DNA of 64,000 bases from Hypomesus transpacificus (taxonomy: Eukaryota; Chordata; Actinopteri; Osmeriformes; Osmeridae), in the NCBI RefSeq assembly GCF_021917145.1, contig NC_061060.1:11944366-12008365 (forward strand), written 5' to 3'. Position numbers and translations under genes: made by a program. The notes under the pieces are model-generated. The model was not told the origin of the DNA. It was given only the letters and a program-made list of their open reading frames with translations, and searched no databases. Positions 22,640 to 35,100 of this stretch are shown one piece after another. Within the stretch, counting starts at the first letter, position 1; every line of letters starts with the position of its first letter.

Positions 22640-22679
22640 AATGTCTGTTGAATCTCGAATACGAAACTGATTTCACCTC

Positions 22680-23492
22680 AGTTGCCACCACTTGGATGTG
22701 CTAGTGGTCCCACCATGAAAAACACTCGAATCGTATGAAGCAGGAGATTCATTTTAATTTGATTTGGTACAAAGCCACAGTGATAGTGCAAAACAGGGTA
22801 AATGGTGACCAGGCTTACAACCATTCTGTCCCATAATGCTATGTTGTGTCCCCTCTGTCTATGTGACTTGACATTGGATAAAAGCACCAAGATAAACATG
22901 TCAATCTACCAAGTCCATAGGACACCTACAATCAACTTTCAAAATTGCATTCATTAATATGACTGTCACTGTCAAGAGTTCCCTTCTAGGTTGAATAGTT
23001 TACTAAGACAACACATGTAGTTCCCTTTTCATAACTGCCATCTGCAACCAGACTTGAAAAATGGACAGTAAGATTAATCAAAAATAGTAGTAACCGTTTA
23101 CTGAGTTAAAAACAGTAGGAAGTCTTCTTCCTACGACATTCACAATGATGGTAAAATGAAAATGGTCATAGAGGATGTACTAAAAAAGTGTATTTTGGAA
23201 TTTGTTTCGTTCAACAAGTGAGAGAAGAGAAATTCTTAATTTGATCGTAGTTTGCGCGGGTTCGTATCCAACACTCAATGCCATGTTTTAAGGGCTAGTG
23301 CATTAATGAATTCTTTACTACTGTGCACAATAGAAAAACGTTTTAAAACTTTAAAAATTCAAAATAATCACTGACGTGTGTGTATGTGCGTTTTGAGGAG
23401 TGGGGGTGGGGGTTAAAATACAGTAAGAGATGGACAAATCACAATGACTTAACAACAATTTGGCAACTGTTTTTGGCTGGCTATGAGAGCGA
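22680..23492. other. Intergenic / tcirg1 3' UTR
   Basis: Nothing coding is seen. The stretch from the end of the fold-back element to the tcirg1 stop is AT-rich and unique in appearance. Its right part must be the 3' UTR of tcirg1 (minus strand), but no strong AATAAA was found. Confidence 0.5.
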
Positions 23493-26400
23493 TCATACTG
23501 GAGCTTGGGCGTTGATCAAAGAGGAGAAGGAGAAGGGGTTGAGCTTGTAGCCTGTTCCACTGTAGAACTTGTTCTGGAACTCCACCCTGGAGGAAGAGAG
23601 GGATGACCAACCAAAAAACAATATTATATAAAATCTTCTATCCAGCAATTCATCACTATTGAGTCAATTTCATGTCACTTCCTTTTTCTTCCGCCAGTCT
23701 GCAATCTCTCCATCACCAAACCTCCATGTTCTCTTTTCCTCCATCCTTAACTCAACGTTTAAGGTGAGCGGCCAAAACGTAAACACCTCCCTCCCTCCCT
23801 CTCCCCGCCCCCACCACACTTCCTTCTTCCCCGGCTCCCTCACCAGTGCAGGCGCAGGGCGTGCAGGAAGGCCGACAGGCCCTCCATGACCAGCAGGATG
23901 GACACCGACAGCACGGCGAAGAAGAAGAAGATGGCGACGAGCACCACGGAGCCCAGGTAGCCCTCCCAGCGGAGCGCGAGACGCATCACCATCACCCACA
24001 GCACCTCCGACAGCTCTGCACCACCAAGGACAGACATTCAGTCATGTGTGTGATTGTGCACGCACATTAAAAAAAATGGAGGATTGAGTGTGTGTGTGTG
24101 TGTGACTCACGCGCGTGTGCCAGACTGAGTGCCCACAAGCGTAGATAGGAGGCTGTGTTGGAGATGCAGCCTAAACAGTATTCTATAGTGTGGATGGCCT
24201 GGTGCATGAATACATCAGCAGCATCAAACTCCTACAGGGTGGGGGGGGGGGGAGAGAGAGAGAAAAGGAAAGAATATGAGAAAAGACCAGAGAACTGAGC
24301 AAAGAGGAGCGAAGAAACATTGCAACAACAAACGAAAACAAGACCTCAAATTCGACTGTAAAAGAATGTGAAGTTAAGGGTCCCTCTCTTTCACTCTCTC
24401 TCCCCCTTTCCCTCCCTCCCACCCCCTTACCTTTTCCTCATCGTGAGCCCCCCCTTCCACATCCCTCGGTTCCTGTTGAGCGTTGATGGATCCGTTCTCC
24501 GCCAGTAGGGGGCGCCTGTCTCCTTCCTACCCGGAAAACACAGACTCCCATCAGCACCGCCACACGGACAGAGCTAGCATGTGGGAAGCACTGAGCCGAC
24601 ACTGCCTCCAGAAGAGACGAGCGAGGACAAGGAGACGGAGCGAGTCTAACCCTGAGCATGACGCGCCGTCTCCTGCCGTGTGTGAGGTACTGGCAGATGG
24701 GCTTCCCCAGCAGGAGGACCGGGACGGAACACAGAGCCAAGACCACCAGGATCGTCTGCACTGTCGTCTACAGGGAGGGGGAGAGAGAGGGGGTCAGAGA
24801 CGTTCAGAGAGAGAGTCAGAGAGAGAGACAGAGAGAGAGAGTCAGAGAGAGAGAGAGTGAGACAGAGAGATAGTCAGAGACAGAGAGAGCGAGACAGCGA
24901 GAGAAACAGAGAGAGAGACACACAGAGAGAGAGAGAGAGTCAGAGAGAGAGAGAGACAGTGAGGGAGTTTATACCCTGTACATGTACACAATGCGCACAC
25001 ACACGTGCAGACCCGCCCACCTGCCCTTCGTAAAGCGGAGGGTTGTCCTTGTTCTCCGTGAAGAGGAACATGTCTATGAAGTGGATGAGGATGCTGGGGG
25101 CGGTGTTGGACCGATCCGTCCCGAAGGCCAACCACTTGAAGACCACCATGAAGACCAGGTAGCCAAACAGGCAGAGCATGAAAAACAGCTCGGGGAGCAA
25201 CACCAGGAAGACGCTGCTCAGCTTGCCAAAGTGTCTGGAGGAAGGAGAGGAGACCCACCGCGTCAACACGTCTTGCACACAACAGCCACACTAACCGAAC
25301 CGGCAGCCTTCGACGCGTTGAGACGACTCACACGTAGTTGAAAAGGGAGAGGCACACGCCGAACGTCATGTGAATGACGCCGATGATGACGGACATCTTC
25401 ATCTTGTAGGAGTTGAGGAAGGTCAGGTGGTTGGTGGACAGGCCCCAGATCTGATCCGGTTTGCGAGGAGGTGTGTAGCGTGCCAGCAACGTGAGGTCAT
25501 AAGGACATCGAGGTGTGAGGGAGAGAGAAAAGAGAAATCAAGGTCGATGAATGAGAAAGTAGCACGACCAATGGTGGGAGAATCCGAAAGATTGGCGTGA
25601 TAGATGGATGAATGGATGAGGATGTAAGAAAATGCGGTGCCCTACTGGATCAATGCCAAAGGGATAGGGGCCAGTGAAGACTCCAGTTGTGTTTGGGTCC
25701 AGACTTAGAAACGGGTTGTCACTGATGTCCTTAGAACTGAAATATGAAAAGAAAAAAAAAATGAAAAAAAATGAAAAAATACACTCGTCAGACCATGTCA
25801 CAGGGTCACCTGAGGTAAAGCTCTGTGTGTGTGTGTGTTTGTTTCCTTACGTCCAGACTCCGTTCTCAAACATGGGCTGGATGTGCCATGCCGAGTTGAA
25901 GGGGCTGAGGCCACGGCTGAAGCACTCGTTGTAGATGGCCCCCGTGTAGATGGAGAACAGGCCCATGAGCAGGATGAGGTAGCGCCCTCCGAACATCATC
26001 TGCCAGATCTGGACCGCGGGAAGGGAGGGAAGGAGGGAAGGAGAAGAAGAATGCGTGAGGTAGTGGTGGTTTCGTGGAGGGAAACAGAGGATCATCATGT
26101 AAACAGCCAGAAGTCATGCGTGTGTCCGTCCTCACCTCGTTTCTGTTGTTTTGGAGCTTGGGATCCTTCTCCTCCAGGACCATCCACAGAGCTGCCATGG
26201 TCATCAGCAGGCCATGGCCCACGTCCCCGAACATGACGGCAAACAGGAAGGGGAAGGTGATGATGGTGTACAACGCTGCAGCCAGACGACGACAGAGAGG
26301 GGACCGAGGCCCAGGAGAAAGATGGCAGGGACCGAAAAAGAGGACAGAGACATTAACTTCATCTTCTAGAACCCCAATCACCCAAAGGAGTTCCTTGTCT

Positions 26401-29400
26401 TCCTCCCTACAGTGTTAGGAACTTGAGCCACGGTGATTGACTTAGGCGTTGTTACTTGATTGACTTTTTGACGTGGTGAAGGGTACCTGGGTTGACCTCG
26501 CCATAGCTCGCTACGCCATACGCGTCTACGATGTTCTGGAAGCCCGCGGTGAACGAGTTGATGGGAAACAGGGTGGGCGGAGGGGTGGTGGTGGGCAGAC
26601 GGTTGTAGAACGAGTCCACTCCGCTCCCACTCTTCCTCTGGAAAACGAAACAGGATGGAGGGGGGTGGTTAGATGAACACACCTCGATACGTCAATCATA
26701 CTTTTCATTCCATTCACTTGTTTTCCTTCCCTCCTCTTCTCCTTCCCCCCCTGTCCCCTCCCTCCCCCTCTATTCCTCCCTCCTTTCAACCCCCCAGTCC
26801 TCTTCCTCCTCCCCCTTCCATCCCTCCCTCTATTCCTCCCTCCTTCAACCCCTCCTGATCTATTCCTTCCTCCCTCTGTCCCCCCCTCCCTCCCTGAGGG
26901 GCGCCCTGTCCTCACCCCTCCATGTCCCCCCCCCCCCCCCCCGTCCTCACCTCTCCATGACCCCCCCCCCCCGTCCTACCCCCCCTGACCTCACCCCTCC
27001 ATGACCCCCCCCCGCCTGTCCTCACCCCTCCATGTCCTTCCCCCTCCCCCCCCTGTCCTCACCCCTCCCTCCCTGAGGGCGGCCTGCAGTTGGGGCAGCT
27101 TGCTGACAGGACACCAGGCTTCGGCGATGAGGCACTTGTCGGTGACGGAGGGGCTGCAGAGGTTCAGCACGGCCTGCACCGCCTTGCACTTCTGGACCCG
27201 GACCTTCCACTGGGGGAGGACGGCCACGGCCCGCAGCAGCAGCTGCTGGAGGTAGCTCGCCGTCTGCTCCAGGACCTGCCGGGAACACAGGGAGAAGCAG
27301 GGATGGACTTTGGAGTTTTGTCACATTGTGGATCCCTGCTATGGTGGACAGGACATTATTTGAATTTTTATTGTAAACTACAGGTGCGGTTTGTGTAGTT
27401 TGATATAAGATCAAAAGGTTATTTGTTGCAGTTTTGAGTTTATTTATTTTAGTGGTGGGCCGTCGGCGTTAACGTGCTGCGTTAATGTCAAACTCTTATC
27501 GGGCGATAAAAAAAATATTGCCGTTAATCTATTCTCAAAATTGGGTTTGGAGCTGGGTCTATACCACGCAATCCATGATGACTTTCACCTTGATATTTTA
27601 GCGCGGATGTATACCTAGCCGAATTGCACTGTAGGGGGCGAGAACGAGTCTTCGAACCAGTGTGTATGCCTTGTGTATGAAATTACCACATCAAACGTCA
27701 CGTGTTAATATGGATGCAGCTATGAAGCCGCCTGGTTTGCTTCAGGGAAAATTTCTTTTTAAGAAGCTTCCCAATGGAAACCTCGACAAGACTAAGGTTG
27801 TTTGCACCTTGTGCTATGCAGAATTAGTTAACTGTAGGAGTTCTTCCAGTCTCAAATACCACCTAAACGCAAAGCATCCCTTAGCTAACGCGGAAGATGC
27901 CGGGCAAAGCAGTGATGTAGCGCAGGGGAAGAGTCGTCAAACTACTATGTTTGAGTGCAACCGAGGCAAACTTTATCAGCACAGCTTTATCAGCCAAGCT
28001 AATTAATCTAATAAACAGTTAATGAACACAAGTACATCTTATTGAACACAATTTATTTTCATCACCAATTATCATAGTAGAACAGCTTTCTCAAGCAGTT
28101 TGTGATGCATTTTGGAAACAGGAGATGAGCCCCCTGGTCTAATGCCCCACCTGGCCTGAGAAACCCGTTCTCAAAGACTTACTTTTTAGTCATTATTTGG
28201 GTGGTACACATATTCTGAATGCCTTAGGCGGAATTCAAATGAGCCATTTTAATCTAGATTAACGCCAAGATTACATTGAGATTAATCTAGATTTTAAAAA
28301 TGTATCTATGCCCACCACTAATTTATTAATTTTTTACCATTAGTTTAACAGTTAGTAAGACTCACAGAGTTGATGTCTTGAATTCTTCCATCCAGTCCTT
28401 GGAGAATCTCCTCTCGTTCTGTGACACTGCTAGGGTATGCAAAGGTTTGGGTGTGGAAGCTGGGGTGTACGAGAGCATTGGAAGAGAGAGAGAGAGACAT
28501 TAGACGGAGAGTGTGCGCAGAGGACAAACATCGGCTCAAGGTTCCATGCAATTCATCTGCAGGAGAAAAAAAACGACGTCAACAGGTTTACCGACCAATC
28601 ACAAATCTTCTTGACTTTCTGTCCAATCTGATCTCCCCAATAGGAGATGAGGAACACCGTCCACTGCACCATTTCCCCCTGTAATAGACAAACAAACACG
28701 CTTTGAGTTGATCAGTTGAGCGCTCCCATGACTTCAGTGATCACTCCATCCAGCCCAGAAGGCTCTCCTCACTGTGTCAGGATGCTCCAGTCGTTCCTCC
28801 ATCTCTCGGAAGTCCACGATGATGTAACCACGGCACGCTCGCCATAACAACCGCTCAAACGCAGGGACCTTCCATGGGTGGACCACTCCTGATACAAAAC
28901 TGGTGGAGCAGGAGAGGAGAAGGGGGGGATTGTTTTTCTTTTTTTTCTAAAGAGTCAGGCTGAGCTTAACTGTTGATACAGATTGAAGGGAAGGTTTTTG
29001 GTTTATCAGACCTACCTGAGATGAACATCTTGACGGTTGTCAAACAGGCCTGGAGTTTCCGTAGTGGGAGGTGGGCCCTGAAATGGGGAACAAAGGAATC
29101 AGTAGTAGTTCTTAATGTGTACTTCCTGTTTGTGGCAATGGAGAAGTGTGACTAAGTCAGTCTGGGAATAAAACCCTTCAGGTGGAAACTTGTATGACTA
29201 TTAGAGGAGGGGGTGGGCAGGGGTGGGTAGGGGTTGGATATTGGGTTAGAGCTGGAGAGTAATGGGAGTTGTAGTTCTGACCTGTGAGCCAGTAAGGGAA
29301 TGGGTCTGGGTTAGAACTCCTCTGTACTGGCTAAGCTGGGTCTGCTGGGTCTTCAGGCTGGCTCTGTTTCTGGACACCTAAGAGACAATGAGAGAGCGAC

Positions 29401-30360
29401 ACTCACACACACGCACAGCTATCGTCCAGGTTATATCAGGTTATAAGGGATACAAGGTTATCGGTTATGAGGGAGCTGTGGGTTACAAACAGCTGTAACG
29501 TGAAGGAGGATTGACCCTAACCACGTTGAAAAAAGGCAGCTGACCTCTTTCATCTCCTTGGCCAGCCTCTCGCTCTCCTCCTCGATGGTGATCAGCTCTC
29601 TGGGCTGGGGGGCGGGGGGGGTTGGGACGGGGGCGGAGAGGGGGCCCTGCAGCCGAGCGGACCGCTGGATCTCCAGCTCCAGAACATCTGCAGATAAAAG
29701 GGACGTAGGACACGGGAATATGAAAGAAAGATTTGACTGATTCAGCATAAAACAACGTCTTCAATTGTGTTATTTTGTTTCCTGTCTCAGTTCACAAGGT
29801 CAAAATAACAGATGTTGGGTTTCTACTGTGTGTGTATGGTTAAATATAAATACGGTTAAATAAATACATATATATACTCACTGAACGTTTTCTCCAGTTC
29901 CTCACATCGTCTCACCTCCCCCACAAACTTCCTCTGAAAGGAGTTCACGTTGGGATTCAACTGAAGTCCAGAGGGCCAGAAGGAAAATTTAAACACAGGA
30001 GTTAAATTATTGGATTCCATTTACAATGGATTTAAATCACATACTAATTTGAACAAAAAGAAATCCATGATGGAAATCGCAATGCAAACAATTTATATTT
30101 AAACTATGTAATTAAATCATCTGTTCCAAAGATTAGTTTGCTGATTGTATTATGCAACATACTCCCTTTGTGCTTGTCGTAGGCTAGATCAAAGTGATTG
30201 GTTTAGCATTGATGGGGATAGGAGACAGTAGTAACTAACTCACGTCTCTGAACTCCACCAGGCCCAGTTCTCCCAGCTCGCTGACGCAGTTGTAGGCAGA
30301 ACCGGACTGGAGAAAGAGCTGCACCAGGCAGACCTCCTCACTGCGGAACATGGAACCCAT
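23493..30360 (-). CDS. tcirg1: V-type proton ATPase a3 subunit
   Basis: Subunit a of the membrane Vo sector forms the proton half-channels; the a3 form acts in lysosomes and at the osteoclast ruffled border. Exons (-): 30244-30360, 29882-29960, 29545-29687, 29282-29377, 29016-29077, 28773-28899, 28596-28678, 28366-28459, 27063-27275, 26487-26637, 26136-26275, 25851-26008, 25646-25736, 25332-25450, 25021-25234, about 24651-24767, 24431-24526, 24111-24231, 23844-24015, 23493-23586. Phases agree and give 828 residues (human a3 830). It starts [16 protein letters not shown]. The membrane half shows [44 protein letters not shown] and [20 protein letters not shown] with the proton-path Arg. The donor of the 24651 exon is the only weak join. 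A non-coding first exon ending near 31126 is likely. Confidence 0.95.
26700..27075. repeat. C-rich minisatellite abutting a tcirg1 splice donor
   Basis: Irregular units of about 30-45 bp, each close to CTGTCCTCACCCCTCCATG plus a C run of variable length, fill the tcirg1 intron up to the donor of exon 27063-27275. On the coding strand each unit contains GGGGTGAGGACAGG, which is the donor site of that exon. The block at about 26885-26910 even repeats the last bases of the exon (CCTCAGGGAGGGAGGG on the - strand). Confidence 0.8.
27450..28320 (+). mobile_element. hAT element with BED-finger remnant (871 bp) in tcirg1 intron
   Basis: The inverted ends TAGTGGTGGGC and GCCCACCACTA are flanked by 8-bp repeats ATTTATTT (27442-27449) and ATTTATTA (28321-28328), one mismatch apart. 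Near the ends are matching 'attaatctagatt'/'gttaatct' motifs. The length is far below that of an autonomous hAT, so the middle of the transposase is deleted. It is inserted antisense to tcirg1 between exons 28366-28459 and 27063-27275. Confidence 0.88.
27710..28006 (+). pseudogene. Truncated hAT transposase: BED zinc-finger exon only
   Basis: A frame of 98 codons starting [10 protein letters not shown] contains a BED-type finger: C-TL-C, then about 20 residues with [16 protein letters not shown] fingers are the N-terminal DNA-binding part of hAT transposases and of the host ZBED genes derived from them. The frame ends shortly after the finger and the dimerisation and catalytic parts are absent, so it cannot encode an active transposase. 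A short DNA-binding protein is conceivable but unsupported. Confidence 0.7.
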
Positions 30361-32173
30361 CTCCAATTGTGGAACACGGGTGGGCGTTCTACTCAGTCAG
30401 GCAATTGAGGGGAAAAAAGTGACAGAGAACTTGGGGAGAAGGCCGGGAAGAAAAGGAGAGGTGGAGACAGGCAGATACATGCAGAACATGTCAGATGTAG
30501 ACATAGATAGCTAGGCTATTTGAAATGGATTTAAAAGAGCATTAAGGACTAAATCTAAAACTGTTATCTGACTACAACTAGGCTGGAAAGACGGGTGATT
30601 GATGACAGTTGGGAAAAGGGGAAGTGAAGGTTCTCTATTGTCCCTCTGATAAAGATCACATCGCCTACAGTAGGCAACAAGTGTAATTTCCACTATTGCA
30701 AAACAATCTATCTGAAGTTACTGACAACTTTGGATACTTTGAGTCTCAAAATGTGCCTTAACTGCCGAGAAGTACCATAATGCAGTATTTCAAAGACACC
30801 CAAATAAGACACTGAACAAAATCTGCCAGCGACAAACATTTTGAGCGAAAAAAGGTTTCAGTTTTGCTTCATCATAAATAACAGAAAAGTACAGTATTTA
30901 GCCAAGTGTGTTTGCTACAGTTCCATTTACGTCTCATAGCCGAGAAAGTATTTACAAATAAGTAATAAGACGTAGGCTAAGTGTAGCCTACTAAGAATTA
31001 CAAGTAGAATCCCCCGAACAATTTGCAACAACCACAAAGACAGACCACGAAACAGTACAGCAATGTCACTTGTTTTGAAAAGTGGCGTTACAAGCTAGGC
31101 TATGACAAAGCATTTTGAAGTTTACCTGGTTTCTTTTAACTTAGCTCCTCGGTTGTAGTCGACCACACCGATCAGTTGCAATTCGAGTCGTTTACTTGGA
31201 ACGACGAAAAATACTGTTTTTAACCGAGGGAAGGAACCGATCTGGGACTAGTACTGCATTCCCAGTCTGTTCATTTGAGAAGTCACGTTACTTCAGCCTC
31301 TCACGTGATACTGAGTCATTTGGCTGTGTCAACTTTGAAGTTCTAAACATTATCCGGAGATGCATTACAAATTTTAAAATGTCGATGTTGCTGCATTCTA
31401 GTTTTAGTTGTATCAGCTTGTGTTTCAACCTAGTCATTCTGGTATCTGCTGGGGAAGAAAGCCATACACAACATTCCACTGATGACGCAAACTACAAAAG
31501 TTCATACGAAAAGATTATTTATTGGGTGGGTTCAAAACGTAAATAGATATGAAGACACTGCTGCAATGGGAGAAATATAAAAATGTGATTAAGGCTACAG
31601 GACAAAATCTAAAACAAGGGAAAAAGCATCAGGTCATGGGACCACATTGTCCTTCTTCCTATTACACTCACTGCTCACAACTACCCACACAAGTTCTCTT
31701 GCTGAACTGCACCATTAATTATTCGACCTCTAGCGGCACACATTTATTGAGCTAAACATTTAACCCTGCAGAGGCTACAGGTATGTTTATTTCATATGTC
31801 CTATTTAATTCATGGGCATTACAGTCAGGAATTTCACAATACAGGAAAATTGGAGCACGTAAACAGACAGTCGGCAAATGCTTAGTTCACAGATTATTGG
31901 TTGAAATATCGGCATCTTGTTTTTTTTTTTTTTATAATACAGAAAAACAACTTTAGGACTCAAATCCATATCCCATCACCTTGTCTTTTACCTAAACACA
32001 AAGGGGTTCAAACGAGTGTATTTGGTCTTACACAGTGACAGCTTGTGAGACCATAAGATTATTCTCAAAAGTCTTCCCCCCCACTTGTCTTCTGAAAATG
32101 CAAACCAAAGTATTCACTACCTCCCTCTCTCTCAACTTCCCCTCCCATCCCCTCTCTTTTTCCCCTTGTCTGT
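30361..32173. other. tcirg1 5' region and prpf19 3' flank
   Basis: A probable non-coding first exon of tcirg1 ends at 31126 on the - strand (CCAG|GTAAAC) and would begin near 31200, downstream of the prpf19 end. 31200-31760 has no recognisable content. 31760-32173 is probably the prpf19 3' UTR, including a T run at about 31920-31934. Nothing else could be supported. Confidence 0.45.
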
Positions 32174-35100
32174 CTACAGACTATAGAACTTTAGACTTCT
32201 GTCCATTCCAGCAGAGGTTAGGAACTGAGCGTTGTCCCCAAACGCCACCCCAGTTACCAGTCCGGAATGGTCTAGAAAAAAGAGAAAGATAATAACATTA
32301 GGTGTAAAATTAGGAATTTATATTACTTGACAAACATAGATGATTTCTATCATGACTGGTTAACAATAACTCCCAAGGTATGTGACAAAGGCTGAATGTG
32401 TATTTTGCTTACCAGAGAAGTTGAGGACCTCAGACCACTGTTTGCAGATATAGATCCTGATGTCGGATCCACCCACAGCAAGGTAGGTCCCGCTCTGGTC
32501 AAAGACCAGCGACTTCACCTAAAAACGCAAAACACACAGAATGAGGCACAACAAAAAGCGTTGGCCTACATCATTTCCCCCTCAAGACAAAAAAATATAC
32601 TTTCTCCTTCAAAGCAATCCCTTTCGCATATATCTGATATCAAGAGTATATTCTATGGCAGTGAAGAGCACCAGCCCAGGAGGCTACAGAATGGCCGGGT
32701 GTGCTGAATCGAACCTCGTAGTTGTTGTCAAGAGCGAGGGTTTTGAAGTTCTTCAGTTTCCTCAGATCCCACAGCTTCACCGAGCTGTCCTGAGCACCTG
32801 CAGACACAAGGTCAGAGGTCAGGGGACGGGGGGCCCAAACTCTTCATGTTTGTCACATTGCCAAACACCAAACGACAGGGCATGACAAACAGCAGGACGT
32901 TTGGGCTCGGGGGACCCACCCGTGGCCAGGTAGTAGCCGTTCTCGGAGAAGGCGATGGAGGTGACGGGGCCGGAGTGGCCGGGGAAGTTGGCCACGTTGG
33001 TGCGCTCCTTCAGGTCCCAGATCTTGATCTGGGAGTCGGCCGTGCCCGTCCCGAAGATCAGGCCGTCAGGGTGGAACTGGGCGCATGTCAGAGCTGGGGA
33101 CGTGAATAGATGAGACACAGGTATATAGGGGTGAGGCCATTAAACAACAGAAAATTAAATGTTTTGACGTTTTGTTTTTTGGTGGTGGGGGGGGGGGGGG
33201 GGGGGGGGGGGGGTCAAGACAAGTACACAAACTCACCACAGCCAGCGCTCTCATCGGTCACTTTAGTGAGCACCCTCCCAGTTTGGATATCAGAGAAAGC
33301 CCAGTACTGAAACACATTAAAACAAAACAATCCTAAATTGATCCTAAATCAATACTAAATATACATTAAAAGTATACGTTGAATGGGGTGGCAACAGGGC
33401 TTTGTGTCGTCTGATAGTGTGGCAGGCATACCTGATCCTCGGAGGAGCTGAGCAGGTAGTCTCCGGTGGCGTGGAGAGACAGACCGGTCACGGCCGCGTC
33501 GTGAGCTCGCACCACCTGGACGCAGTTGCCCCCGGCGACGGACCACACACGGATGGTGCTGTCGGGAGAGGCAGAGAACACCACAGACTGCCAGAGAGAG
33601 AGAGAGCGAGCGCGAGAATGTGTTAAAAGCATAACCCCATGCATGGCAAGATGATCGGAGAAGTGCTCCAGCGGTGCACCACGGCGAGATGTCGTTTCGA
33701 GGTGCGAGGTTTGGGCTGACGGACGCTTCCTACCTGGGAGGGATGGTAGATGACAGAGGTGACCTTCTTGGTGTGACCCTTGAGGGTGGCCACGATCTGC
33801 TCCTCGGTCTTATCGAACACCACCACGTTCTTGTCAGCCCCGCCTGGCGGTGCGCAGGTAGAGGAAAGAGCATGGGACCAACAACAACAACTAGTCTTTA
33901 ATATTAGCAGATGGGACAGTCACAAAGGAGAGTCATTGGAAAAAAGTAGAGGTGAAGAGGGAAAGGGAGAGAGGCGTACCGGTGAGGACTTTGTTGGTGT
34001 TTGAGGGACAGAGGTCGAGAGACAGGATCCCAGGGACACTGGCACTGTGAAGGCCCTGGGAGATGAAAACACACACACACTCACACCTCAGCACAGGTAG
34101 GACATCACATTGGCCAGCTACACAATCTTGGTTAGACCATGTTATTACACGGTCAAGACAATGCAATCTCATCAAGACCAAGGTAGGTCAAATGAGCAGA
34201 AGGCCTTTTTAGCGCCAAACAAGTTCTAAGTGGTCGGATACTTACAGCATGGGAAGCCACCTGGCGATATTTGCTCAGGTCCTCAGCCCTAACCAGCTCC
34301 TCGGGCACCGTCTTTCCTCTCTGGAAGGAGAAAAAGGGGAGGGACAAAAGGTGAGGAGGCCGAAAGGTTCAGGGTGTGTCTGCGTGAATAGTGTTATGAT
34401 GACGCTACCTTCTTTCTCTCTGTGGTCAGGACGGTGGCCTTGTCTTGGAGCTGAGAAGATACAAAAACAAAGACAAGAAATTAGGACACACTTGAACATC
34501 AGTCCACTTTCAACTGAAGATGGTTGCAGATGTGTGACATCAGAGAGAGAGGGAAGCCAGAGTACAGTCTTACCTTCTGGATGATCTCCGGGGTCATTCC
34601 AACCAGTTCATTAGTCTCCATGGGCTCTCCACCGGCTCCCTGAAAATGAAGGCAGGAGACGGTAAGAACAAGAACACAAGAGATGGGCAGAATCCAACTG
34701 CGGCCCAAGTGTGCGTCACTCACCACAGACGGCTGAGAGGCAGGGAGAGCCTGGGGGGTAATCAACCCGGCCTGGGGCTTCAGTGTGGCGAGGGCTGCGT
34801 ACGGAAGAGGACGAAACGTTAAACATTCTCCCTGACCCACGACACCCCCCCCCCCCCTCCCAATTGGTCCTGTGTCTCACTGTCAATCAACAAAAAGCCA
34901 ACGGTTCATGGAGTCCACCGAGGCGATGGTCTCGCTTACCCTCCCTGGCGGCGGTGACCTCCTTGGTGAGGCGGGCGATGACCCTGCAGGCGGCGTCGTG
35001 CTGGTACAGGGCGTGGCTGAGCTCCTGCCGCGTGGTCTGCAGCTGCTGCCGCAGGGTGAAGCTGTGGAGCATCACCGCGTCCTGCGGTGAGGGGACGGGG

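Larger units (their letters stand above)
19470..22679. mobile_element. Fold-back element with ~200-bp inverted arms, carrying nested insertions
   Basis: The left arm (19470 to about 19665) begins GAGGTGAAATTAGTTTCATA and continues through GACCGGGGTAAAAGAGTAGA. The right arm is its near-identical reverse complement but is split by a later insertion: about 21130-21276, then 22640-22679. The centre is a tandem array of a unit of about 161 bp. No coding frame is visible, so this is a non-autonomous element. Neither flank shows a clear target duplication. It lies between Ig-like copy 1 and the 3' end of tcirg1. Confidence 0.8.

Noticed and set aside
22450-22641. 63-codon minus-strand frame ending in the inverted repeat
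   Set aside because: It begins inside the terminal inverted repeat of the 1363-bp element and shows no transposase motif.
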